From Rhodococcus sp. IEGM 1381 (GTDB lineage Bacteria > Actinomycetota > Actinomycetes > Mycobacteriales > Mycobacteriaceae), in contig NZ_JASHKQ010000008.1 in the NCBI RefSeq assembly GCF_030056795.1, forward strand, positions 116,532-180,531: DNA of 64,000 bases, given 5' to 3'. The first letter of the stretch is position 1, and the number at the start of each line of letters is the position of its first letter. Below, piece by piece: positions 57,186-64,000 of this stretch. The translations under genes and the position numbers were made by a program. The notes under the pieces were generated by a model, which searched no databases, was not told the origin of the DNA, and was given only the letters and a program-made list of their open reading frames with translations.

Positions 57186-58376
57186 TCAGCTACCGAGAGC
57201 GTCGTCGACGGCCCGGGCGCTGAGTACCTGATCCAACACCAGTGCTGCGCTACCGATGACCCCCGAGAGGTCGCCGTGGGTGGTGGCCTGGATGGTGAGC
57301 GCCTTGGTGGCCAGTGCGGTTGCGTTTCCATAGACGGTCTCGCGCAGTCCTGCCACGAAGATGTCGTACGCATTGGCCATGTCGCCGCCGACGATGAGAA
57401 CCTCGGGGTTGAGTAGATTGACCGCTCCGGCCAGGGTTTCGCCGATGTGGCGTCCACTGTCGCGGATGAGTCTGCGTGCTTCGGGGTCACCGCTCACCGC
57501 GAGGTCGACGACACCGCGGATGTGGCCCACTTCTCGGCCCTGCTCGTTCAGTGCGCGCACCAGTGCCCAGCCGCCTGCAATGGCCTCCAGGCAGCCGCTG
57601 TCGCCGCACCGGCACGCGACCCCTGCGGCGGCTGCGGTCTTGGTGTGGCCGAATTCGCCTGCAGCGCCCAATGATCCACGCTGTAGCGCTCCGCCCGCGA
57701 CGATCCCGGCACCGAGACCCGTCGAGGCCTTGACCAACAGGGCGTTCTGGAAGCGATCTCGATTGTCCCGGCGTTCGGCGAGGACCATCGCGTTGGCGTC
57801 GTTGTCGAGAAAGACCGGAGCGGAGGTGGTGTCGGCGAAGAACGGGGCCAGCGGCACTCCGTCCCAGCCGTGCATGATCGGCGAGTCCAGGCTGCAACCG
57901 CGCGCCGTATCGGCGGTGCCGGGGATGGACAGGCCGACGCCGAGAATGCGATGTTCGGTTCGGTGCGATTCGTCGAGCAATGCCTGCAAGCGCTTGGTGA
58001 TCTGCGGCATCAGCTCGTCCGGCCCGATGCCGATTTCCTGATCGACGGTATCGCCGGCGAGGAACTCCCCACCGAGGGTGAAGACGCCCAGTTGCGAGCG
58101 GCTGCGTCCGATCGCAGCCGCGAGCACGACACCCGCGTCGACGTCGAAGGACAACCGCGCCGGGGGGCGTCCACCCGTCGACTGGGTGTCCTCGGTTTCG
58201 ATGATCAAGCCAAGTCCGGCGAGTGCGGCGACACGGGAGGCGACGGCCGACCGGGACAGTCCGGTGATGCGGCCCAATTCGGCGCGGGTATCGGCTTCAC
58301 CGTCGCGAACCAGAGCAAAGATCTCACCTGCGGTCGCAGGTGGAGCGCTCAGGCGCGGCATCGACATATACGCCAT
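57186..58376 (-). CDS. ROK-family transcriptional regulator
   Basis: A 396-residue regulator with an N-terminal winged helix (about 15-75, SRSAVASRVAALAGLGLI) and a C-terminal ROK sugar-kinase-like domain with the zinc motif CRCGDSGCLEAIAGG and DNDANAMVLAERR. The canonical kinase DxGxT loop is not evident (AAAIGRSRSQLG), as in regulators. It is divergent from edd across a 133-bp region holding an inverted repeat, so it probably controls the Entner-Doudoroff genes and itself. Start uncertain by a few codons (MAYMSMPRL). Confidence 0.87.
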   Translation of the reverse strand: MAYMSMPRLSAPPATAGEIFALVRDGEADTRAELGRITGLSRSAVASRVAALAGLGLIIETEDTQSTGGRPPARLSFDVDAGVVLAAAIGRSRSQLGVFTLGGEFLAGDTVDQEIGIGPDELMPQITKRLQALLDESHRTEHRILGVGLSIPGTADTARGCSLDSPIMHGWDGVPLAPFFADTTSAPVFLDNDANAMVLAERRDNRDRFQNALLVKASTGLGAGIVAGGALQRGSLGAAGEFGHTKTAAAAGVACRCGDSGCLEAIAGGWALVRALNEQGREVGHIRGVVDLAVSGDPEARRLIRDSGRHIGETLAGAVNLLNPEVLIVGGDMANAYDIFVAGLRETVYGNATALATKALTIQATTHGDLSGVIGSAALVLDQVLSARAVDDALGS

Positions 58377-58407
58377 TCAACCAACTGGCAACTTTTACGG
58401 CAACACC

Positions 58408-58425
58408 CTAAGAATTACTACTTAG
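58408..58425. promoter_or_regulatory. candidate ROK operator
   Basis: CTAAG (58408-58412) and CTTAG (58421-58425) form an inverted repeat with an 8-bp A/T-rich spacer in the divergent edd/ROK region, upstream of the edd -35. The whole gap 58377-58482 is much A/T-richer than the surrounding genes. Confidence 0.4.
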
Positions 58426-58448
58426 AACTTTGAAAAACATAAGTTGGG

Positions 58449-58477
58449 TTGCTGATGGACTTAACTGGCTTTAGGCT
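58449..58477 (+). promoter_or_regulatory. edd promoter
   Basis: TTGCTG (58449-58454), a 17-bp spacer and TAGGCT (58472-58477) give a plausible promoter starting transcription near 58483. Confidence 0.5.
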
Positions 58478-58509
58478 GAGCCGTGAGAGACCGAACATCG
58501 GAGATGCTC

Positions 58510-60333
58510 ATGGACACACTTCATCCGGTCCTGCGTCAGGTCACCGACCGCATCGCAGACCGCAGCCAGTCCGACCGCACCACATATCTCGCTCGAATCG
58601 CTGCTGCCGGGGAGCAAGGCCCGGCCCGTGGCCGACTCGCCTGCGCCAACATCGCCCACGGCTTCGCGGCCTCCGGCAAGGCCGACAAGCAAGCGCTGCG
58701 CGGCATGGTCAAGCCCAACATCGCGATCGTCTCCGCCTACAACGACATGCTCTCGGCGCACAAGCCGTTCGAGACCTACCCGGCCGTACTGAAGAAGTCG
58801 GTCATCGACGCCGGTGGCATCGCACAGTTCGCCGGTGGCGTCCCCGCGATGTGCGACGGCATCACGCAGGGCCGCGACGGCATGCAATTGTCTTTGTTCA
58901 GTCGTGACATCATCGCGATGTCCACGGCAATTGCGTTGTCCCACGACATGTTCGACGCCACCCTGATGCTCGGCGTGTGCGACAAGATCGTCCCCGGCAT
59001 GCTGATCGGCGCACTGAGTTTCGGCCATCTGCCCGCGGTGTTCGTGCCCGCCGGTCCGATGACGTCCGGACTTCCCAACGGCGAGAAGGCAAAAGCACGT
59101 CAGCTCTACGCCGAGGGCAAAGTGGGGCGTGAGGCGCTGCTGGACGCCGAGGCCGCGTCGTATCACGGCAGTGGCACGTGCACGTTCTTCGGAACGGCCA
59201 ATTCCAACCAGTTGCTCATGGAGGTCATGGGTCTGCATCTGCCGGGCTCGTCGTTCGTCAACCCCGGAACCGCGATGCGCGACGCGCTCACCCGCGAGGC
59301 CGCCCACGTCGTCACCGGTCTGACATCGTTGGGCGACAACTACACCCCGGTGGGGGAGGTCGTAGACGTCAAGTCGATCGTCAACGGCTGCGTTGCACTG
59401 CTGGCCACCGGCGGCTCGACCAACCACACGATGCACCTCGTTGCCATCGCGAAAGCGGCCGGCATCACGCTGACGTGGCAGGACCTGTCCGATCTGTCGG
59501 CCGTGGTGCCGCTGATGGCCAGGATCTACCCCAACGGCAAAGCCGACGTCAACCACTTCCACGCAGCCGGTGGACTCGGGTTCGTCATCGGGTCTCTGCT
59601 CGACGCCGGGTTGATGCACGAGGATGTGAAAACCGTTGCCGGGCAGGGTCTGCGGCGCTACACGCAAGAGCCGAAGCTCGACGGCGACGGGGTGATGTGG
59701 CAGGACGGTACTCGGATGAGCCACGACGACACAGTGTTACGTGGCGCGAACGAGCCGTTCAGTGCCGACGGCGGACTGAAGATGCTGACCGGGCCGATCG
59801 GAAAGTGTGTCATCAAGACTTCTGCATTGGCACCCGAACATCGGGTGGTCACCGGACCGGCGCGAGTGTTCGACGACCAAGCGGACTTCCTCGAGGCATT
59901 CGACGCAGGGCTTCTCGACGGCGACTTCGTTGCCGTGCTGCGTTATCAGGGCCCGAAAGCCAACGGCATGCCCGAGTTGCACAAGCTCACTCCGGCTCTG
60001 GGAATCCTGCAGGACAAGGGGCGGTCCGTAGCGCTGATCACGGACGGCCGGATGTCGGGGGCCTCCGGAAAAGTGGCTGCAGCAATCCACCTGACGCCCG
60101 AGGCCGCGAGTGGCGGACCGATCGCGAAAATTCTCGATGGTGACATGATCACCCTCGACTCTCTCGACGGCACCTTGTCGATCGATGTTCCGCTCGACGA
60201 GTTCGAGGCTCGACCGGTCACCGGACGAGTCCTGGACAAGGACGAATGGTCCAGCACCGGTCGTGACCTGTTCTCGGGCATGCGTGCGCTCGTCGGCCCC
60301 GCCGACGAGGGTGCCATGTTCGTCCTGCGCTGA
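58510..60333 (+). CDS. edd: 6-phosphogluconate dehydratase
   Basis: A 607-residue IlvD/Edd-family [4Fe-4S] dehydratase making 2-keto-3-deoxy-6-phosphogluconate, the first Entner-Doudoroff step. GGVPAMCDGITQG, LGVCDKIVPG, VNGCVALLATGGSTNH and TDGRMSGASGKV are close to E. coli Edd and include the cluster cysteines. ATG 58510 has GGAG six bases upstream; GTG 58483 and ATG 58504 are alternatives. It is followed 30 bp later by eda in the same operon. Confidence 0.94.
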   Translation: MDTLHPVLRQVTDRIADRSQSDRTTYLARIAAAGEQGPARGRLACANIAHGFAASGKADKQALRGMVKPNIAIVSAYNDMLSAHKPFETYPAVLKKSVIDAGGIAQFAGGVPAMCDGITQGRDGMQLSLFSRDIIAMSTAIALSHDMFDATLMLGVCDKIVPGMLIGALSFGHLPAVFVPAGPMTSGLPNGEKAKARQLYAEGKVGREALLDAEAASYHGSGTCTFFGTANSNQLLMEVMGLHLPGSSFVNPGTAMRDALTREAAHVVTGLTSLGDNYTPVGEVVDVKSIVNGCVALLATGGSTNHTMHLVAIAKAAGITLTWQDLSDLSAVVPLMARIYPNGKADVNHFHAAGGLGFVIGSLLDAGLMHEDVKTVAGQGLRRYTQEPKLDGDGVMWQDGTRMSHDDTVLRGANEPFSADGGLKMLTGPIGKCVIKTSALAPEHRVVTGPARVFDDQADFLEAFDAGLLDGDFVAVLRYQGPKANGMPELHKLTPALGILQDKGRSVALITDGRMSGASGKVAAAIHLTPEAASGGPIAKILDGDMITLDSLDGTLSIDVPLDEFEARPVTGRVLDKDEWSSTGRDLFSGMRALVGPADEGAMFVLR

Positions 60334-60363
60334 GCCCCGACAACTCCGAAAAAAGGTAAGAAC

Positions 60364-60981
60364 GTGACTGCATCTCTGCTCGACCGCGTACCCGTCATCC
60401 CCGTCGTCGTCATCGAGAACCTCGACCATGCTGTTCCGATCGCTCGTGCCCTGGTGGCGGGCGGAGTGCCCGTCATCGAGCTGACCCTGCGCACTTCGGT
60501 GGCACTCGACGCCATCGAGCGCATCGCGGCGGAGGTCCCCGAGATTCTCGTCGGCGCCGGCACGATCATCACTCCCGGCCAGGCCAAGCAGGCCGCCGAC
60601 GCGGGTGCTCAGTTCCTGGTCTCGCCCGGCTGCACGCCTTCCCTGACTAAGGCCATGCGAGATACCGGACTACCGCATTTGCCCGGTGCCGCAACGGTAT
60701 CCGAGGTGCTCACTCTGCTCGAAGCCGGCTACACCGAGCTCAAGTTCTTCCCAGCCGAGGCATCCGGTGGCGCGAACTTCTTGAAGTCGATCCACTCGCC
60801 GATCCCGGCCGCACGGTTCTGCCCGACGGGTGGAATCTCCACCGCCAATGCCTCGGCGTACCTGGCGCTGCCGAACGTCGGATGTGTCGGGGGATCGTGG
60901 CTCACTCCGGCCGCGGCTGTAGCAGAACAAGATTGGGATGCAATCGTCGCTCTTGCGGCAGCCGCGGCCGAATTGGTCTGA
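60364..60981 (+). CDS. eda: KDPG aldolase
   Basis: A 205-residue class I aldolase splitting 2-keto-3-deoxy-6-phosphogluconate into pyruvate and glyceraldehyde 3-phosphate. The Schiff-base lysine is in LKFFPAEASGG and the catalytic Glu in VIELTLRT; FCPTGGIS binds phosphate. AAAAGG lies upstream of the GTG start. With edd it completes an Entner-Doudoroff bypass from 6-phosphogluconate. Confidence 0.95.
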   Translation: MTASLLDRVPVIPVVVIENLDHAVPIARALVAGGVPVIELTLRTSVALDAIERIAAEVPEILVGAGTIITPGQAKQAADAGAQFLVSPGCTPSLTKAMRDTGLPHLPGAATVSEVLTLLEAGYTELKFFPAEASGGANFLKSIHSPIPAARFCPTGGISTANASAYLALPNVGCVGGSWLTPAAAVAEQDWDAIVALAAAAAELV

Positions 60982-61066
60982 GATTTCCCCCTCCACCGAT
61001 GGAACCAGACGTGACGATGCGGCGTCCTACTGGTTGTCCGTCATCGAACAATCGGGGGAAATTCTC

Positions 61067-61363
61067 ATGTCAGGTCCGTACGAGCAACCGTTCCCGGCCG
61101 CACAGCCGTATTCGCAGCCAGCTGCTCTCCCGTCCTCCAATGCAGGCTGGGCCGTCGTGGCCATCATCTTCTTTTGGCCGCTGGCCATTCCGGCGTTCAA
61201 CCACGCGCTGAAAGTGCACCCGCTGTGGATGATGGGAGACGTTCAGGGAGCACAGCATTCGTCGAATCGTGCCGGGTTCTTCGGGAAGCTGTCGCTGATC
61301 ATCTTCGGTGCCTTCATCGTCCTCTACCTTGCGTTCATCGGCTTGGTCGTCGCCAACATGTGA
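61067..61363 (+). CDS. CD225/dispanin-like two-helix membrane protein
   Basis: A 98-residue protein with a Pro/Gln/Tyr-rich cytoplasmic N-terminus and two membrane helices (about 27-45, AGWAVVAIIFFWPLAIPAF; about 75-96, LSLIIFGAFIVLYLAFIGLVVANM). The first helix with FWPLAIPAF and the following basic loop fit the CD225/dispanin family (IFITM-like in bacteria). GGGGGAAA is upstream of the ATG. Bacterial function is unknown. It lies between eda and a convergent SDR gene. Confidence 0.75.
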   Translation: MSGPYEQPFPAAQPYSQPAALPSSNAGWAVVAIIFFWPLAIPAFNHALKVHPLWMMGDVQGAQHSSNRAGFFGKLSLIIFGAFIVLYLAFIGLVVANM

Positions 61364-61385
61364 CGGGTCGACGGCGGTGTACTAC

Positions 61386-62156
61386 TCACCCGCGGGTGAT
61401 CGAGATGCCGCCGTCGACGTAGAGGGTCGTTCCGTGGACCATCGCGGCGTTGTCGGAGACCAGGAACAGAACGCCCTCGGCGATGTCCTGAGGAGAGAGC
61501 ACTGTGCCTGCCGGGGTGCCGGCCGTCATGGCGTCGAGTACCTGACGAGCATCCTCGTTGCCCGGGGTCAGAGTTGCTCCGGGCGCGAGGGCGTTCACTC
61601 GCACGCCGCGCGGACCGAACTCGGCGGCCCAGCTGCGGGTGAGCTGTTCGTCGGCGGCTTTGGTGGCGGAGTACATCGCGGCGAAGGGGCTGCCCATCGT
61701 GGCCATCCATGATCCGATGTTCACGATGACTCCGTTGCCGCGCTCGGCCATGGCCGGCGCGAGTTCACCGACGAGCACGTGTGGAGCTCGGACGTTGACG
61801 GCGAGCATCGCGTCGAGTTGATCATCGGGCAGGTCGGCCGTCGAGGTGGCCGGATAGATACCGGCGTTGTTGACGAGTATGTCGACGCGGCCGCCGAGAG
61901 CATCGGTGGTGCGGGCGGCAAACTCACGAAGCTCCTGGTAGCTGCCCGAGAGATCGACGTCGACGAAGGCCGCAGTGCCGCCTGTCTCGGAAATGCGGTG
62001 CGCCAGGGCCTTGCCGCGCTCGGCGTCGCGGCCGCTGACGACCACCGATGCCCCCTGGGCTGCGAGGGTGAGCGCGATGGCAGCACCGATCCCACTGGTC
62101 GATCCGGTGACGACGGCGGTGCGTCCGAGGAGCTGCGGAGAAGTAGAAGAAGTCAT
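61386..62156 (-). CDS. SDR-family oxidoreductase
   Basis: A 256-residue classical short-chain dehydrogenase. The NAD(P)-binding GSTSGIGAAIA is at the N-terminus; NNAG, the catalytic Ser in IGSWMATMG and YSATK (Tyr, Lys) follow. Arg in SGRDAER after the second strand suggests NADP(H). Substrate unknown. Divergent from the XRE regulator gene with about 100 bp between the starts, so that regulator may control it. Confidence 0.88.
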   Translation of the reverse strand: MTSSTSPQLLGRTAVVTGSTSGIGAAIALTLAAQGASVVVSGRDAERGKALAHRISETGGTAAFVDVDLSGSYQELREFAARTTDALGGRVDILVNNAGIYPATSTADLPDDQLDAMLAVNVRAPHVLVGELAPAMAERGNGVIVNIGSWMATMGSPFAAMYSATKAADEQLTRSWAAEFGPRGVRVNALAPGATLTPGNEDARQVLDAMTAGTPAGTVLSPQDIAEGVLFLVSDNAAMVHGTTLYVDGGISITRG

Positions 62157-62245
62157 GACGCCATGTCTACGGTCGGTCGAGGCCGCGAGCCAGGCGTCGT
62201 TCTGCCTAGGTCTGTCATGACCAGGTTGGCAATCGACCGTGTCGC

Positions 62246-62251
62246 TACTGT
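62246..62251 (+). promoter_or_regulatory. -10 element, leaderless XRE regulator start
   Basis: TACTGT ends 7 nt before the GTG at 62259; TTGGCA at 62225-62230 is a possible -35 with a short 15-bp spacer. Confidence 0.4.
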
Positions 62252-62258
62252 GGAATTC

Positions 62259-63095
62259 GTGAACAAGGACAGGTCCGCCCTCAGCGCGTTTCTGCGTGAT
62301 CGGCGCGATCGCATGACCCCGGCGGAGGCCGGGCTTCGCACGTATCCCGGTGCCCGACGAGTCCCTGGGCTTCGGCGCGAAGAGCTGGCAGCGCTGGCCG
62401 GGGTGAGTCCGGATTACTACAGCAAACTCGAGCAGGGTCGCCAGGCGAACGTGTCAACCGAGGTGCTGCGAGCAATCGCCGGTGCGTTGAAGCTCGATGA
62501 GGTCGAGTCTGCGCATTTACTCGATCTCGCGTCGCCGGCTATGCCCACCGAGGATGTTGCGCAGCAGGCAGATCCGGGGCTGCTCCAGGTCATGAAGGCG
62601 CTCGATCATGTTCCGGTGATTCTGCTCGGGCGCAGCGGGGTGATCTTGGCCAGCAACTCGCTGGTTCGATCCGTATTGAGTCTGCCGTCGACCGCCGGAG
62701 AATCGCTGTTCCACTACCTGTTCCGTAATCCCATCGCCCGCGAGCGAATCGTCAACTGGTCGCAGTTCGCGGCCGCCTCGGTCGCCGGTCTGCGCCGTGA
62801 CCTCGCTCGGCGACCGGGGGACCGAGCTCTGATTGCCTTGATCGGCGAATTGCGTTCCAGTGAGCCCTCTTTCGAGCAATGGTGGAGCGATCACGAGGTC
62901 CGCGAGTTCGAGCGCGCAACCAAGATCATTCAGCATCCGGCGGCGGGGACCCTCGAATTCGGCATCGAATTTCTGACCTCGCCCATCGAGCCGGATCAGA
63001 GTCTCATCGTGTACACGGTCGAGGAAGGGTCGAGCACTGCGAAAGTCCTGCCGATCCTGGCGAGCTGGGACCCGAGTTCGGCGATCACCTCTTGA
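62259..63095 (+). CDS. XRE-family regulator with MmyB-like ligand-binding domain
   Basis: A 278-residue regulator with an N-terminal helix-turn-helix (SALSAFLRDRRDRM, RREELAALAGVSPDYYSKLEQGR) and a C-terminal MmyB-type PAS-like domain (about 105-270) that in relatives binds a small hydrophobic ligand. GTG 62259 is preferred because of the -10 element 7 nt upstream and the family N-terminus; ATG 62217 is an in-frame alternative. It is divergent from the SDR gene, and members commonly repress such neighbours. Confidence 0.82.
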   Translation: MNKDRSALSAFLRDRRDRMTPAEAGLRTYPGARRVPGLRREELAALAGVSPDYYSKLEQGRQANVSTEVLRAIAGALKLDEVESAHLLDLASPAMPTEDVAQQADPGLLQVMKALDHVPVILLGRSGVILASNSLVRSVLSLPSTAGESLFHYLFRNPIARERIVNWSQFAAASVAGLRRDLARRPGDRALIALIGELRSSEPSFEQWWSDHEVREFERATKIIQHPAAGTLEFGIEFLTSPIEPDQSLIVYTVEEGSSTAKVLPILASWDPSSAITS

Positions 63096-63122
63096 CCTGA
63101 ACAACGCTCGAGGTTTTAGCGT
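63092..63122 (+). promoter_or_regulatory. promoter of the LLM oxidoreductase gene
   Basis: TTGACC (63092-63097), 19-bp spacer, TAGCGT (63117-63122), then 7 nt to the ATG at 63130: a leaderless promoter whose -35 overlaps the end of the XRE gene. Confidence 0.5.
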
Positions 63123-63129
63123 CGTAGCC

Positions 63130-63924
63130 ATGGACACACTCGGTCTCGGCACAATCGGCATTTCCATCGACGTGTCACCGTCGTACCTCGACGACGCACG
63201 CGAGTTGGAATCACTCGGATTCACCTCGTTCTGGCTGCCGGGCGGGCAGCTCGATCGACTCGGCAGGCTGGCCGATCTGGTCCACGCGACCGAGACTGCG
63301 ACCATCGTTCCGGGGATCGTGCCGGTCGACGTGTACTCAACTGCACAGACCGGCCAACTGTTCGACGAGCTCTCGGGTACCGGTCGATTCGTCCTCGGCC
63401 TCGGAGGGCCGCAGAGTGCTCGGCCTCTGGCCGGGTTGAGGAAGTACCTCGATGAGCTCGAGGTGCCCGCCGATCACCTTCTACTCGCGGCGCTCGGTCC
63501 GAAGAAGTTGGAGATGGCGCGGGACCGCGCTGCCGGCGCAATCGCGTTGCTGGTGACGCCGGAGTGGACGGCGCAGGCGCGCGGTGCACTCGGTGGGTCG
63601 ACGTTGGTGGTCGACCAGTTCGTCGTGGTCGATTCCGATCCGGATCGGGCGCGTGCTGCAGCCCGGCAGCCGCTGAGCTTTCTCGCGACAGTCCCTGGCT
63701 ATCGGCAGAACTTTCTGCGCATGGGCTTCACCGAGGCTGATGTCGACGATCTCAGCGACCGTCTGGTCGACGGCGTGGCGGTGTGGGGGAGCGTCGATGA
63801 CATTGCCCAGAGGGTGGCCGCCCACCATTCTGCCGGCGCAGATCACGTGGTTCTCGCGCCCCTCGGTGCGTCGAGTATCGACGCTGGCCGGGCACTGTCC
63901 GAGCTGGTGGTGTCGTCAAAGTAG
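63130..63924 (+). CDS. LLM-class (luciferase-like) F420-dependent oxidoreductase
   Basis: A 264-residue TIM-barrel flavin/F420 enzyme of the luciferase-like family, short subgroup (about 260-290 residues). Seen: ELESLGFTSFWLPG, GRFVLGLGGPQSARPLAGL, a central AALGPKKLEMARDRAAGAI segment, and the late GSVDDIAQRVAAHHSAGADHVVLAPLG that is typical of the group. The cofactor is inferred from the family; substrate unknown. The stop is 12 bp before the ychF start. Confidence 0.82.
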   Translation: MDTLGLGTIGISIDVSPSYLDDARELESLGFTSFWLPGGQLDRLGRLADLVHATETATIVPGIVPVDVYSTAQTGQLFDELSGTGRFVLGLGGPQSARPLAGLRKYLDELEVPADHLLLAALGPKKLEMARDRAAGAIALLVTPEWTAQARGALGGSTLVVDQFVVVDSDPDRARAAARQPLSFLATVPGYRQNFLRMGFTEADVDDLSDRLVDGVAVWGSVDDIAQRVAAHHSAGADHVVLAPLGASSIDAGRALSELVVSSK

Positions 63925-63936
63925 ACTCCATAGACC

Positions 63937-64000
63937 GTGAGCCTCACCCTCGGAATCGTCGGACTGCCCAACGTCGGCAAGTCCACCCTCTTCAATGCAC
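63937..64000 (+). CDS. ychF: redox-regulated ATPase YchF, 5' fragment
   Basis: The window cuts this gene after 21 codons. The reading SLTLGIVGLPNVGKSTLFNA, with P-loop GLPNVGKST, is the standard YchF (OBG-family) N-terminus. YchF binds ribosomes and prefers ATP to GTP because its G4 is altered, which is not visible here. GTG start; TAGACT at 63922-63927 overlaps the preceding stop and may serve as its -10. The equivalent of Rv1112, restoring the mycobacterial gene order after the 18-kb insertion. Confidence 0.93.
   Translation, partial: MSLTLGIVGLPNVGKSTLFNA

Noticed and set aside
58471..59724. 417-codon minus-strand frame opposite edd
   Set aside because: Shadow of edd; would overlap the divergent promoter.

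Overview
The window is high-GC actinobacterial chromosome and most resembles Rhodococcus or a close Nocardiaceae relative. The evidence is a mycothiol S-conjugate amidase, an Emb-type arabinosyltransferase, DUF3558 lipoproteins, an Rv1109c-type lipid-droplet protein, a short-chain Z-prenyl diphosphate synthase, and long stretches in the same gene order as the M. tuberculosis Rv1080c-Rv1112 block. Genus is inferred from gene content; no 16S gene is present. I see no tRNA, rRNA, CRISPR array, IS element or prophage.

Layout. 0-2.6 kb: guanine deaminase and two overlapping DUF3558 lipoproteins. 2.6-7.3 kb: the str operon (rpsL, rpsG, fusA, tuf) with its own promoter, a leader able to form hairpins, and a strong terminator. 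7.3-11.5 kb: two copies of a 51-bp palindromic repeat, then the Hen1-Pnkp RNA-repair cassette. 11.5-13.4 kb: a minus-strand envelope cluster (small membrane protein, AmaP-like, Asp23-DUF6286). 13.5-20.5 kb: threonine dehydratase, a stand-alone arabinosyltransferase, a DrrAB-like ABC exporter and a GH114 lipoprotein, closed by a perfect 26-bp hairpin.

20.6-27.7 kb follows Rv1080c-Rv1086: greA, DUF4307, mca, a small membrane protein, a DUF255 protein, a GGDEF protein, TrhA and Z-prenyl synthase. 27.7-31.2 kb is an insertion holding a SARP and a convergent, overlapping LuxR-type LAL regulator. 31.2-45.8 kb returns to the mycobacterial order: coaA, glyA, phoH2, a DesA-like protein, fum, glpX, DUF4245, xseB-xseA, lipid-droplet protein, ispH, DUF6542. 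An epoxide hydrolase-like gene and a DUF885 gene are inserted, along with three more palindromic repeats.

45.8-63.9 kb separates the DUF6542 gene from ychF. It carries DNA repair (rmuC, sbcD-sbcC, ada-alkA fusion, ogt), an AI-2E-family permease, cstA with a 56-residue ybdD gene, an Entner-Doudoroff pair (edd, eda) with a divergent ROK regulator, a dispanin-like membrane protein, a divergent SDR/XRE pair and an LLM oxidoreductase. The window ends inside ychF.

Recurring features: many genes overlap by ATGA, GTGA or TGATG (translational coupling), and at least ten have a TANNNT-like -10 element 6-7 nt before the start codon, suggesting leaderless transcripts. The points most worth a second look are the palindromic repeat family, the DesA paralogue lacking both iron-binding histidines, the emb-ABC-GH114 operon, the hairpin-rich phoH2 leader and the repeats upstream of the SARP gene.
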